Shown here piece by piece: positions 11,046-21,637 of a DNA stretch of 64,000 bases (position 1 is the first letter of the stretch; the number at the start of each line of letters is the position of its first letter). The notes below the pieces were generated by a model. That model searched no databases. It had not been told where the DNA came from and worked only from the letters and a program-made list of their open reading frames with translations. The DNA lies in NCBI GenBank assembly GCA_029582165.1, contig CM055876.1, positions 14,507,001 through 14,571,000 on the forward strand, in the 5' to 3' direction. Origin of the DNA: Portulaca oleracea. Lineage: Eukaryota > Streptophyta > Magnoliopsida > Caryophyllales > Portulacaceae. A program made the translations under genes and the position numbers.

Positions 11046-11966
11046 TGGAGCGTCACCGTCGTGGTGGGATGATTGATGCTTGAGTTTTCGATAGAAATAA
11101 AAAGGAAACAAAGCTTGGTCAGCATAGGGTTTGCATATGACCTTGGCAAGGAGAGTCCACAACCTTGGCCTAACATTCCACCATGATTAAATAGGATAAA
11201 ATCACCATTAATCACTAAAGAAATTACTTGAACACCACCAAAGATTGACCGGATAAAGTAACAAGATTTGAGGAAGAAGAGGCGTAGAGAGCTCTCTTAG
11301 AATTTCATTAAATATCAATGTGTTCTACCCAAAAAAACAAAGCCAACAAGTATTTATACAAAATGGTTAAAGCCAAAACGCAGTCGTTTTGCGTACAAAA
11401 AATTCAGCAGAAAAGCAGTCATCGCGAGCGCGACACGGTTCTAGTTGGCTCTTGTCTTGAGCGTGACACGAGGACAACGAAGTGTCGCGGGCGCGATAGA
11501 TTCGTTGCGGGCGCAACATCATCCTGTCTGAGCCTGCCTTAAGTGCAAATACCTGGGACAGTAGAGAGGCGCGGGCGCGACTGTTGATTGTCGCGGGCGC
11601 GACAGCGATCTGCCGAGGCGTGGTAGACTGGGGTAGCACGTTGTAGCGGGCGCGACATAGCTGGTCGCAGGCGCGACCATGATTTGTCCAAAAAAGAAGC
11701 ATGTGCTTGTTTTTGTTCCAAAAGTAACCAGAACCCCGTCACCACGTGGTTCAATAACTCGGGATGGTCCGACACGGTCCCGAGGCTTCCGGGGTCGTGG
11801 CATAAGCGGGCCTCCTTAGAAGACCTCGGTTCCCATCCAATGGATGGATGAGACTACTCTTGTGTTTCCGGGTTTCACCAGGAATTGCACCTCGAGATTC
11901 ACCATGGTTGAGGCGGTTCGCTTGACAAATGTCACGAGGGACGAGAACGGAACCCTGGACTCTTCA
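11046..11966 (-). repeat. Gypsy A 5' LTR (right), 921 bp
   Basis: Matches 2821-3851 apart from the tandem duplication there and scattered changes. It is the 5' LTR because the PBS lies beside it. It ends CTCTTCA, followed by the target duplication GCATG (11967-11971). Confidence 0.93.
11351..11359 (-). promoter_or_regulatory. Predicted TATA box of the Gypsy A 5' LTR
   Basis: The minus strand reads TGTATAAATA here. Upstream in minus sense lie AAACGACTGCGTTTT and then several GTCGCG/CGCGAC palindromes (about 11420-11670), which could be U3 regulatory sites. Confidence 0.5.
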
Positions 11967-12380
11967 GCATGTTTATAGGCTATGCCTTTGAAAGCAAAGC
12001 CTATAGAATTATGGTTATTGAACCAAATGACTACATAACGGTGAATACCATAATAGAGTCAATAGATGCAATCTTCGATGAGACTCGGTTATCTTCAATT
12101 CCTAGACCCAAGGATGTCATTCATGACATGGTTCCAAAGGAGAATATTCAAGATAACCAACATGAAGTTGAGGAAATAAGGAGTAAGAGGACAAGAAAAT
12201 CCAAGTCTTTTGGCTCGGATTTATTCATCTACCTAGTAGAGGGAAACAGGAAATCTATCAAGTATAAGATTCCCTATCTCTACAATGTACATGAGGACCC
12301 TAAAACTTTCAAAGAGGCCAGGGAGTCACATGATGCTTCCTTTTGAAAGCAAGCGGTACACGATGAGATAGACTCCATTA
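11967..12380 (+). pseudogene. Copia A, linker between integrase and reverse transcriptase
   Basis: An open frame to 12346 gives FIGYAFESKAYR, then a hydrophilic linker with RSKRTRKSKSFGSD and YLVEGNRK. It ends at the family motif EDPKTFKEARESHDASF. A stop at 12344-12346 is followed in frame by KQAVHDEIDSI, the start of the RT domain, and homology ends near 12380. It joins directly to the copia sequence ending at 2815. Confidence 0.85.
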
Positions 12381-13430
12381 TTGTCCAATACCCTCAATGT
12401 TCAGTGTATTAGAGTCCAAAAACATAGTTCAATGCATTATTGTCCAATATTCCTCAAGTTCAGTGTACCATCATCCAAAAATCTATTTTTTGTATTGACT
12501 TTTTCCCAACAATTATACTTTATAAGTGCATGTACTGTTGATTCTACCATAAATAATCAAATCAATATATTGATCAAAATAACTTGTTACAATAGTAAAA
12601 ACTATTTAGTGAGACATAAAGTTTTTCAATTGATGTGATTTATTTTTGAAAATTAATAGTAATAAAATTTCAACTACCATAGTTGAAAAAAATCAACATC
12701 TCACCATAAGTTTTCTCAATCATGTAACAAAGTTGTCAATTATATTTCTAAATTATTTTGTTACAATCTTTTGCTTAAACTGATAATTAAATTTTATTCT
12801 AATTATTTTTAAAATTGATCTTGTTATAAAATTACTCCAAAAAAGTAAATCATACAAAGATTTGGGGGCGGGGGAAGGATTTTCAAGATACGTCAATTCT
12901 GCTACTTATAATATAAAGATTTATCAATATTATTGCGGAATGTGCATCAATATTTTGAAAATGATCAACTTTTACAAAAATTTATTAATTTATTAAAAAA
13001 ATTGACCTATTTTAACAAGTATACCTAGGTAGATCTACTATGGTCCACGATGTACATTATAATTTGTGATCCTTTTTGGTTCGATTGTGAGTAAATGTTG
13101 AATATTTTTTATTCCTATTATATGTACTACTGTATTAATGTATAATTTGTTTATTATTTCCTTTTGTTTTTATAGAGTAACAAAAGATTTGATATTAATA
13201 GAAATTGGTGTTGAGTTACTTCTTTATATTTTTACTTTTCGATTGCTTCATTTAAATTGGTGTTGAGTTACTTCTTTATATTTTTTATTTTTCAATTGCT
13301 TTATTTAAATAGACACATGTCCAAAATAACCGGACGAAAGAATAGTTTGTACCAATTTCAACACCTCTTAGTTGAAGGTCACTATGTTAATATCCAAGTT
13401 TACTAGAGGTGGGAGTTTAAACATTCGATA
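12381..13430. other. AT-rich noncoding stretch with two short direct repeats
   Basis: No gene is seen. An imperfect repeat of about 60 bp lies at 12390-12480 (two blocks each running GTCCAATA...TTCAGTGTA...TCCAAAAA). A 52-bp tandem repeat lies at 13202-13305 (AAATTGGTGTTGAGTTACTTC twice). The rest is AT-rich without recognisable structure. Confidence 0.6.
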
Positions 13431-14892
13431 GGTTTTATTATTGCAAAATGATAAATATTTCGATAGGCGGGAGCTTAAAACACTTGTCACACAGTTAAAG
13501 GAAGAAGCAAAACAAAAAGAGCAAGCTCTTGAAAACAAGCTTAGAGCAGAATTTATGGAGATGATTATGCGTGGCCCACTGTACGTATCATATATAGGAC
13601 GGTATGCATCAATCCTTGTCACCCAACTTTCATTTATATTCATGGAATTCTATCTCGATTTTGACTATGTGTGACTCATTCATTTATTCAACTCTAGTTG
13701 AAGAAAAAATGACAACAAGGGTAGAATTACTTATGGGAACTTTATAATCAGACCATAGATCCTGTGTGACTCATTCATTTATTATGGGTAAAATGATTTG
13801 GAAAGTTACTTATCATTATTAGCTGGACATAGTTTGAACATTGATCATTTTTATTAGTCTAGCCTTTTTCCTTGTGGGTAGATCTATTAGAGTTTGAATT
13901 GTGAAATTTGTGTCTAGAATCATTGATTGTTACTCTTGTTTGAATTGTAAACATTTTCCACTCTCAACACTCAAATCTTAGTTGGGTTGCATTTTGACAT
14001 TATTGCACTAAAGTTTCCATTCTCTTTGTTTAGATTTACTAAAAGTTTAAGCCTCATGATTATACTGTGTTATGTTTGCTAACCCTTAAGTTTTGAATTT
14101 TAAGTAGTTTTCTTTTTATCTTTGAACGGAATCTAACATATTATATTTGTTCTTCACTCCAGGTTTTGTAAATGATCGGGCGACAAAATTGATAAGGAAT
14201 CTAATCAGTAGGGAATACATGATTGCCTCTTTTGCACATATGAAGCACTAACGAAATGACATATTTTCCATCAGAAAGCAACGAAAAACAAAGCTTTAGT
14301 TTGGGTATATGAATGTCACTTTTGTATAGCTAGCTAAGTTGATCATTTTGTATAGCTAGCCAAACTCTTCGATTTTTGGCATACGTACACGGCCAAGATT
14401 TCTTTTCGGCATATATATCTATTTCTATGTTAGGTTCTCTTGTAAAATATTTGCACTAATTATCTAAGGGTTATTTTCATGAGTTTTAATGTTATGTTAA
14501 ATATGAAAGTAGACTACAACAGATAATTTCAATATTAAATCAACCAAACTTCAAAATTATATAACAAATGTGTAATCCTTAAAAGTAGGTAGCAACAATA
14601 TTGCGTGAACAATATTGGTCGTAAGGCGCGAATATTTCATCGCACAATAGCACAACTAGGCGACAAAACCAACATCGTAGTTGTAAACTACATTAGGGCG
14701 ACGGAATATTTTGTCGCACAAAAGCACAAATTTTGTCATGAGTTATAAATTTTGTCGCACAAACCTTGTGCGTCGCTTCTCGTGCGACGAACCTAACGAC
14801 AAATTGTATCCGTCGCACAAAACAAAGGGCGACAAAATTGCTTCTTTGGGCGACAAAACTGACCGAAGCCTATTGACATATTTCTTGTAGTG
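13431..14892 (+). mobile_element. 3' end of a CACTA (En/Spm) transposon
   Basis: The right end, ATTTCTTGTAGTG at 14880-14892, is the reverse complement of the CACTACAAGAAAT terminus typical of plant CACTA elements. From 14600 to 14880 the motifs GGCGACAAAAT and TTTTGTCGCACAA repeat many times in both orientations, as in CACTA subterminal regions; GGCGACAAAATTG also occurs near 14178. A short open frame at 13441-13674 encodes a Lys/Glu-rich, probably coiled-coil peptide (KEEAKQKEQALENKLRAEF) that may be the end of the transposase gene (weak). The 5' terminus was not found, so the left limit is uncertain. Confidence 0.65.
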
Positions 14893-14893
14893 A

Positions 14894-15250
14894 TAGTTCT
14901 TAACTATCTTGCACTTTACTTAAACCATTCATAAAATTAAATATAAGTATATTTAAATTATTAGAAAGGTATATTTCATTACTTTGAGGATTATTTTGAC
15001 CTATAAACAACATAAAAATATTTATTTATTAACTTTTTCCATAAATATAAAAACTATGCATAAAATGTGCATTTTCTACTATTATTGATAAAATTAGCTA
15101 TTATTTATATTTTTTAACCTAGCTAATAAGTATTATACTCTTTTAGTTGATAAATATATATAATTAATAGAGAAAATATTATTAAAAGTTAACAAAATAT
15201 GAAATATAGACAATTTAAGATGGTTATGAACGATCTTGACTCAAGACATG
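14894..15250 (+). repeat. MITE-like repeat, copy 1
   Basis: This AT-rich noncoding element of about 350 bp aligns over its whole length with 23396-23757, including CTATGYATAAAAT, TTTTCTACTAT and TTGATAAATATATATAATT. Its ends are imperfect inverted repeats: TTCTTAACTATCTTGC on the left and TTTAAGATGGTTATGAA on the right. It starts two bases after the CACTA end. Superfamily not assigned. Confidence 0.6.
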
Positions 15251-15863
15251 TATCATTGTCATTTATTATTTTGGATATTTACTCAAGCAATGACCTACTT
15301 CTATCTAAATGATAAAAGTAATTATTTTGGTTTAGGCTGAGAGGGCGCCAGATTTTGTCAATAATTTAACTAGTTAGGACATGTATAGTTATTTGAATGT
15401 TGTTTTAATATAAAAAAAGTTCCTATCTTTGAAAAAAGTGTGTATGAATTGGGGCTCAAGAAATCATCCTTATATTTCATGCTTGCAAGTATTCTTAAGG
15501 ATGAAAAAAAATACCTGAAGAAACCTGGAAGCCTAACAATCTGAGAAGCCTGAAGCCCATTGCAGTGTCATCCAAGTCAGGTAACTCTGAGTTTCTTGCC
15601 GAAAATATTCCATTATCGGTCAAATATCTGACAAAGTTTTCTCTTGTTCAGTGTTAAAAACTGATAATGGTCAATTAAGAATAGTATTAGTTGTTGATAA
15701 TTTGAGTTTATCGGATTCTGAAAATTAGTTGCGTGAACTTGTCATCTCAACTTAAAACTTGGATAAGGCATATATATTTTCTCTTTTATAACTTTGATTA
15801 TTATGTTGACTAAAATTTAGCCTTGTTTAATCTGTATGAATAGAAAAAAAATTAAGTATCAAC
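15251..15863. other. Noncoding stretch with one possible relic exon
   Basis: Mostly AT-rich. Between about 15505 and 15580 the plus strand reads EETWKPNNLRSLKPIAVSSKSG and then meets a GT. It looks more protein-like than its surroundings but matches no family I recognise. Confidence 0.3.
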
Positions 15864-16175
15864 TGATATTGTAGGAGTTGGCTTGCCTTATATTAGGAGA
15901 CAGCTGATTAATTGTGTAGATTTTTTTTCTTTTAACAATGGGGGAGGGGGGAAATCAAACGTACACACCTGTTGTTCCTCTCAAGAATTGATCCCAGGAC
16001 CTATGGGATACCATAGTTCAACTCATACCAAATGAGCTAAGAACTCATTAGTGATTGTGTAGAGGATTTGGTGGATTGTATTTAGGAAAGACTTATGTAT
16101 ATAACCCAAAGCTTGATTGAATGGAAGATTAGAGTTTTCTCTCCTAGAATTACATCAATTTGTTCTAACTTGTCA
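15864..16175 (+). repeat. Copia B 5' LTR, interrupted by a SINE
   Basis: It begins TGATATTGTAGGAGTTGG and ends CTAACTTGTCA, matching 21231-21394. Without the SINE and one target copy it is about 169 bp long. Confidence 0.88.
15921..16053 (-). mobile_element. tRNA-derived SINE inserted in the Copia B 5' LTR
   Basis: A 133-bp insert absent from the other LTR, flanked by a 10-bp duplication ATTGTGTAGA (15911-15920 and 16054-16063). On the minus strand it begins near a TAGCTCATTTGG segment fitting RNA polymerase III box A. About 40 bases later comes GATCAATTCT, a degenerate box B. It ends in AAAAGAAAAAAAA. Internal promoter, A-rich tail and a long target duplication are the marks of a SINE moved by a LINE. 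Family not named. Confidence 0.82.
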
Positions 16176-16188
16176 TGGTATCAGGGCC
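16176..16188 (+). other. Primer binding site of Copia B
   Basis: TGGTATCAGGGCC directly follows the LTR and complements initiator-Met tRNA with one mismatch (G for A). Confidence 0.88.
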
Positions 16189-16200
16189 ATAGAAAACACC

Positions 16201-17120
16201 ATGGCTGATGAACAAACTATTGAAACCTTTCCACAAGAAACCAATGAAAACAAAAAGGCTGACCAATAGATTGTAACTGATGGAATTTGGCAAAGAAAAA
16301 CCATCTCATCTTATGACATAACAACCCTAGATAATCCTAGATTGTTGATTACTCAAGTACAACTAACGGGGGAAAATTATGATGAGTGCGCACGATCTGT
16401 GCACAAGGCTTTAAGAGCGCGAAAGAAATTCGGGTTTGTTGAAGGGAAGATTACAATGCCTGCTGATGACTCGGCAGATATTGAAGACTGGTGGACCATT
16501 AATTCTTTGTTGGTATCTTGGATCCGAAACAGTATTGAGCCTACGCTCATATCAACAATCTCACACATAGAGGTTGCGGCGAATTTGTGGAATGATATAC
16601 GAGATTGATTCTCAGTGGTCAATGGCCCAAGAATTCAACAAATAAAGTCGGAGATTGCGGAATGCAAACAGAGAGGGATGAGTATTGTCAGTTATTATGG
16701 AAAGCTCAAACAGTTATGGGATGAACTATCAAACTATGAACAAATGCTAATGTGTAGATATGGACTGTGCAAGTGCGACCTCAGATTGGAGTTTGAAAAG
16801 AAACGAGAGGAGGAGAGGGTTCACACTTTCCTCATGAAGTTAGACGAAACAGCATATGGCGCGGTTCACTCCAATATCTTGGCACGAGACCCACTGCCTA
16901 ATCTGAACAAGGTTTACTCGATTCTTATACAAGAAGAGTAAGGACCATAGCTCAAGGCAAGGAGGTAAAGGGAGAAGTGATGGTGTTTGCTACACGTAGC
17001 CGAACAGCCGAAAATGAGAAGTCATATGTTTGCTCTCATTGCAAGCACAAAGGACACGAGGCAGAGTTATGCTTTGAAATTATCGGGTATCCGGACTGGT
17101 GGGGAGATAGACCACGTACC
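16201..17120 (+). pseudogene. Copia B gag
   Basis: The start is ATG at 16201 (MADEQTIETF), with stops at 16267 (TAG) and 16606 (TGA) in one frame. A frame change near 16930-16940 leads to the frame that carries the zinc knuckle. The capsid part shows LTGENYDECARSVHKAL (usually YxxW; here YDEC) and FLMKLDETAYGAVHSNIL. The knuckle CSHCKHKGHEAELC (about 17032-17073) is an intact CCHC, followed by the usual FEIIGYPDWWGDRPR. Confidence 0.87.
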
Positions 17121-17354
17121 GAGGGAAAGGTAGGAGGAAAGCAAAGGCATAATTCTCACAGTAGCAGTGAATGGGGACTATGTGTGAGCGTGGCACTGTG
17201 TAGATTAACGCAGCTCAGACCTCCCTCGGCAACACAAGTGCAAACAATATTTCCAGAAGCAATGGCATAGGTTCGTTTGAACAGAGTGTTGAGCAAATAC
17301 AAGGGTTGTTGGATCTGCTGAATAATTAGAAACTCTCTAGCACAGAAAAGATGA

Positions 17355-18865
17355 ATGGTAAGTAAGTACCATGGATCATATATAGAGTCAGGTACATCTA
17401 ATAATATGTCAGGGACTTTCAGTCTCTTCCGTGGCTTACGTAATATAGTGTCGTGTCCTGTCGGGTTGCCTAATGGGAAAAACGTTGTAGCCACCAAGGA
17501 AGGATCCATCGTTCTTGATGGAGGGATGTGTTTGGAGAATGTTCTATATGTGTCAGGATTGACTTGCAACTTGTTTTCTGTCCCACAGTTTCTGGATTAT
17601 TCGTATAGTATTGTTTCATTCACTCGAAATGTTTGTGTAATGCAGGACCTCGCTTCGAGGACGCTGATTGGTGTGGTTAAACGATGCAATGGACTCTATT
17701 ACTTCAAAGGGATTCCATGTGTTTCGGCTTTAAAGATTGACAAGACGGCGTCTTTGGATCTGTGGCACCAATGTTTAGGCCACCCTTCTATGCAAGTAAT
17801 CAAGTTAATTCCTGTTGTTAGTTCTCAGACAGATAGTGTTAAGTTGAATAAGTGTTGTGATGTATGCCAGCGTGTAAGACAAACAAGGGAAAAGTTTCCT
17901 GTTAGTGATTTTAGAGCTTCTGCTCCTTTTGAATTGATACATTGTGATTTATGGGGTCCCTATTGCCATGTTTCTTCCTGTGGAGCATCTTATTTCTTGA
18001 CTATTGTTGGTGATTGCTCTAGAGCAGTGTGGATTTACTTTTTAATGGATGAGAAAGAGGTGTGCCAAAATATGAAAATGTTTTTCTCCATGGTCGAATG
18101 TCAGTTCAACAAACAAGTGAAAATAGTGAGGTCTGATAATGGAACCGAATTTACTTGTTTGAAGAATTATTTTCTTGAGAATGACATTATATTTCATACC
18201 TCTTGTACGGGAACACCACAACAAAATGGATGAGTGGAACGCAAGCATCAACATATATTGAATATTGCTAAAACATTGAGATTTCAGGGATATTTACCTG
18301 TTAAAGTTTTGGGGAGAATGTATCTTAACTGCTTGTTATTTGATAAATAGAACACCTACTTCGCTTTTGCTTGGAAAGACTCTATATAGTGTTCTTTATG
18401 GTCGTGATCCTACCTATGATCGTCGTGTTTTTTGTTGTCTATGCTATGCTCATAAGCAACGCCGATCATGTGATAAATTTGATAGTAGGAGTCGACATTG
18501 TATTTTTATGGGATATCCATATGGGAAAAAAGGATGGCGATTATATGATATTGAAAATCATGAATTCTTTGTTTCTCGAGACGTCAAATTTTATGAAACT
18601 GAATTTCCTCTTGCTTCGCTTCCTGATGATACATTGGTGGTACCTTCCAATTCTGGGGATCCACCCATCGTTTGTGAAGATATTGATGATTTGGAAGGGA
18701 CGGGGGTAGTACAAAGGCCCCTGGATCATGTTGATCCGGGTACTATAACAACAGCTTCGCTAATTAATCAGGTTCCTCCCACTCCCACTACGATCTCTCC
18801 TACGACTGGGCAAGACTCTGCTGGACATGATGGGGACGGTCCTTCTGAGGAGTTATTAGGACGGG
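17355..18865 (+). pseudogene. Copia B protease and integrase
   Basis: Protease starts with YIESGTSNNMSG near 17386, where the family has D-S/T-G: the catalytic Asp is Glu and a normally conserved His is Asn. LENVLYVSGLTCNL follows. The integrase zinc part is LWHQCLGHPS with CDVCQ. The core has HCDLWGPY and VRSDNGTEF, and GTPQQNG is followed by TGA (18231-18233) where the family has Arg before VERKH. A frame change near 18300-18340 leads to INRTPTSLLLGKTLYSVLYG and MGYPYGKKGWRLYD. The linker ends at the hAT insertion. Confidence 0.9.
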
Positions 18866-19541
18866 TAGAGCTGGGAAAAGCTGACCTGACACGATTACCG
18901 ACCTGAACCTAACACGATATTATGCGGGTTTAGGTAGAAATTTTCAACCTGTTTAATTAAATGGGTTGACACGGTAAACCCATTTAATTAAATGGGTTAG
19001 GTTTAGGTCAGGATTTTCGACACGAAAAAACATCTACCTATCCCGTTTAATTAGGCATGTTAAATGGGTCAAGTCATTTGCTCAATAATTGTTACCCAAT
19101 TATACCGTTTATCAATAAAATTAGGTGAAAGTTACAGTTAATACTCTTTGAAATATACGTAAGACTTGTAATTTAAACTTATATTTATATTTGACTATGA
19201 ATTAAAAGACACCTCCTTGTATATAACTCAAATTATATTACAACACAAATTGTTGAGTATGATATGTGATTATTTCGATCCCACAATGAGTTGTTTTGTA
19301 TAAATGATTAATGGTTTAAATGGTTAAACTGGTAACTTTATTCTAACACGTTTACTTAAATGGGTAAACAGGTCAAAATAATGTTAACCCGTTTCAAATT
19401 TAAACGGTAAACAGTTTTAATTTCCAACTCGTTTAATAAATGGGTTAGGTTCAGGTCGGAGGATTTTGAACCCGTTTAAGTTTGACACGAACCCGAACCC
19501 GAACCCGAACCTGACTCGACCTGACCTATTAGCCAGCTCTA
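18866..19541. mobile_element. Non-autonomous hAT element, 676 bp, inside Copia B pol
   Basis: The ends are a perfect 9-bp inverted repeat, TAGAGCTGG...CCAGCTCTA, flanked by a perfect 8-bp duplication AGGACGGG (18858-18865 and 19542-19549). These are hAT hallmarks. The interior has no gene. It is rich in repeats of CCCATTTAATTAAATGGGTT type in both orientations and has GAACCC tandem copies near 19490-19510. It needs a transposase supplied elsewhere. Confidence 0.92.
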
Positions 19542-19549
19542 AGGACGGG

Positions 19550-21177
19550 GTCACAAGAAGAGAAAGGCTTCTGTATTATTGCGTGAGTATGTCACTCATT
19601 CGGTTCAAAAATTGAGTCCAATTGCATCAAACCCCACACCGTAGTGCTCTTCATGTAGTCCCTATCCCATTACACACTATATGAGTTGTAATAATTTCTC
19701 TTTGCAACATCGATTATTCCTTGCAGCACTACAAGTCGAACAAGAACCTACGATATATTTTGAGGCAGTGAAAGTCGCGCATTGGCGAAAGGCCATGCAC
19801 TAAGGGATACAAGCGTTGGAAACTAATGGTATATGGGTGCTGGAAGAGATTCCGCCAACTAAGAAAACCCTTGGATGCAAATGGGTTTATAAAATCAAGT
19901 ATGACTCTGATGGTACTGTGGAAAGATATAAGGCCCGACTTGTCATCTTAGGGAATCATCAGATTGAAGGGGTTGATTATACTGAGATGTTTGCTCCAGT
20001 AGCTAAAATGGTTACAGTTTGGGTATTTTTGGGCGTCGTCGCTGCAAAAAATTGGGAACTACATCAAATGGATGTTCACAACGATTTTCTTCATGGTGAG
20101 CTTCATAAAGAAGTCTAGATGAAGTTGCATCCCAGGTTCACGGTTTCAACTCCCAACAAAGTCTGTAAGTTACAAAAGTCACTGTACGGGCTCAAACAAG
20201 CTCCTCGCTGCTGGTTCGCCAAACTCTCAACTGCATTGAAGGCTTATGGATTCAGACAGTCCTACTCAGATTATTCCCTCTTTTCCATGGCTCGCGGTAA
20301 CATTCATCTTAGTGTTCTTGTGTATGTCGATGATCTAATTGTTGCCAGCAACAACAGTAACGTTATTCGACAGTTTAAAGCATATTTGAGTGATTATTTT
20401 CACATGAAAGATTTAGGAGTCCTAAAGTACTTCCTTGGGGTCGAGGTAGCGCGTAGCCCGAAAGGATTTTTTTCTCTGTCAAAGGAAATATGCATTGGAT
20501 ATTATCAATGAAGTGGGTTTGATGGGAGCTAGACCCATGTGTGTTCCTATGGACCAGAATCATCGGTTGGCTTTGTCTACTATTGGCTTCCTCGCTGATC
20601 CAGAACCATATCGTCGTCTGGTAGGGCACCTGATTTACTTGTGCTTTATGCGGCCAGAATTGTCTTACAGCGTTCACATTTTGTCCCAATTTATGCAACA
20701 ACCATGGGAAGATCATTGGCAGTCTACACTACGTGTTGTTCGCTATTTGAAATAGAGCCCTAGGCAAGGGATCTTGTTAAGTAGTACTTGTGACTTGTGG
20801 CTGCACGAATGGCGTGACGCAGATTGGGATGGCTTTCCTTTGACCAGACGATCTTTGACAGGTTGGTTCATATTCCTTGGTGAGTCTCCAATTTCTTGGA
20901 AGACGAAAAAACAACATACGGTATCTCACTCTTCAGCGCAAGCGGAGTACCACTCCATGGCCATGAACAATTACGAACTGAAGTGGCTGAAAAAATCTCT
21001 TATCTAGCCTTGGAGTGCCTCATCCTATTCCCATGTTCTAACATTGTGATAGCCAAGCTGCCTTGCACATATCTCAAAACCCGGTTTTCCATGAACGGAC
21101 CAACCACATTGAGGTGGAATGTCATTTTATTCGTGATGCCATTGTCCGAATGGAAATTCATCAACGATTTGTTCTAA
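19550..21177 (+). pseudogene. Copia B reverse transcriptase and RNase H
   Basis: RT starts near 19740 (EAVKVAHWRKAMH, stop). It continues with GCKWVYKIKYDSDG, RYKARLV, EMFAPVAKM and QMDVHNDFLHGELHKEV, then TAG at 20116-20118. The second frame has KLQKSLYGLKQAPRCW, the intact catalytic YVDDLIVAS near 20321-20345, and MKDLGVLKYFLGVEVARS. A frame change near 20495 leads to PYRRLVGHLIYL and VVRYLK plus stop. RNase H (20774-21007) retains DADWDGFPLTRRSLTGW and SWKTKKQHTVSHSSAQAEY. The last part to 21177 is out of frame. Confidence 0.92.
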
Positions 21178-21230
21178 CAAATTAGCAGGTAGCAGATATT
21201 TTACTAAGGCAACATTTTGTTTTGGGTAGC

Positions 21231-21394
21231 TGATATTGTAGGAGTTGGCTTTCCTTATATTAGGAGACAACTAGTTGTGTAGAGGATTTAGTGGATTGTA
21301 TTTAGGAAATACTTCTGTATATAACCCAAAGCTTGATTGAATGGAAAATTAGAGTTTTCTCTCCCAAAATTACATCAATTTTTCTAACTTGTCA
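21231..21394 (+). repeat. Copia B 3' LTR, 164 bp
   Basis: TGATATTGTAGGAG to CTAACTTGTCA, matching the 5' LTR without the SINE. No convincing polypurine tract precedes it; TTTTGTTTTGGGTAGC is the closest. Confidence 0.9.
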
Positions 21395-21637
21395 ACCTAG
21401 AATTTTGCCAATAATAATTTTCAGCAATGGAAAGTCGTTGGTTGTAAAGATTCATCTTATTGCATCTTAGGGCTTGTTGTATCATGGATCACCTATGATT
21501 CAATTCTATTTACCAATCAATTGTTAGCGGTTTGGAGTAGCAACTAACTATTAAGGATTAACCGTTTAACTTAATTATTTAAATTAGTTTTTTGTAGGAA
21601 AAGTGTTTAGTAAGATTAGTTGTTTGTGAAAAAGTAA

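Larger units (their letters stand above)
2821..11966 (-). mobile_element. Gypsy A: complete but inactive Ty3/gypsy retrotransposon
   Basis: LTRs at 2821-3851 and 11046-11966 start TGGAGCG and end CTCTTCA on the plus strand. Genes read on the minus strand in the order gag, protease, reverse transcriptase, RNase H, integrase, which is the gypsy order. The primer binding site lies next to the right LTR and the polypurine tract next to the left one. It sits inside Copia A with a 5-bp target duplication and is itself interrupted by a solo LTR. Pol carries several nonsense codons, so it cannot move on its own. No chromodomain is seen after the integrase. Confidence 0.93.
1812..12380 (+). mobile_element. 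Copia A: Ty1/copia fragment split by Gypsy A
   Basis: Two pieces of one copia polyprotein, 1812-2820 and 11967-12380, read on the plus strand. The first ends inside the motif KSSAC and the second continues with FIGYAFESKAYR, the usual sequence after the copia integrase, so the intervening 9.1 kb is an insertion. No LTR, gag or reverse transcriptase core is visible: the element is truncated on both sides, at about 1812 next to hAT sequence and at about 12380 in AT-rich DNA. Confidence 0.85.
15864..21394 (+). mobile_element. Copia B: full-length inactive Ty1/copia element with short LTRs
   Basis: LTRs of about 165 bp (15864-16175 including an inserted SINE, and 21231-21394) enclose PBS, gag, protease, integrase, RT and RNase H in the copia order. 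It was invaded by a SINE and by a 676-bp hAT element. Many stops and frame changes make it inactive. I could not match clean target duplications: the left flank is TCAAC and the right flank ACCTA. The short LTRs recall the Ale/Retrofit group, but the lineage is not established. Confidence 0.9.

Noticed and set aside
19480..19515. GAACCC repeats as interstitial telomere sequence
   Set aside because: The plant telomere unit is CCCTAAA; these are part of the hAT element's subterminal repeats.
15864..21394. A target duplication TCAAC for Copia B
   Set aside because: TCAAC occurs at both edges only if the right LTR is ended inside TGTCA, which conflicts with the PBS position; no clean duplication was accepted.
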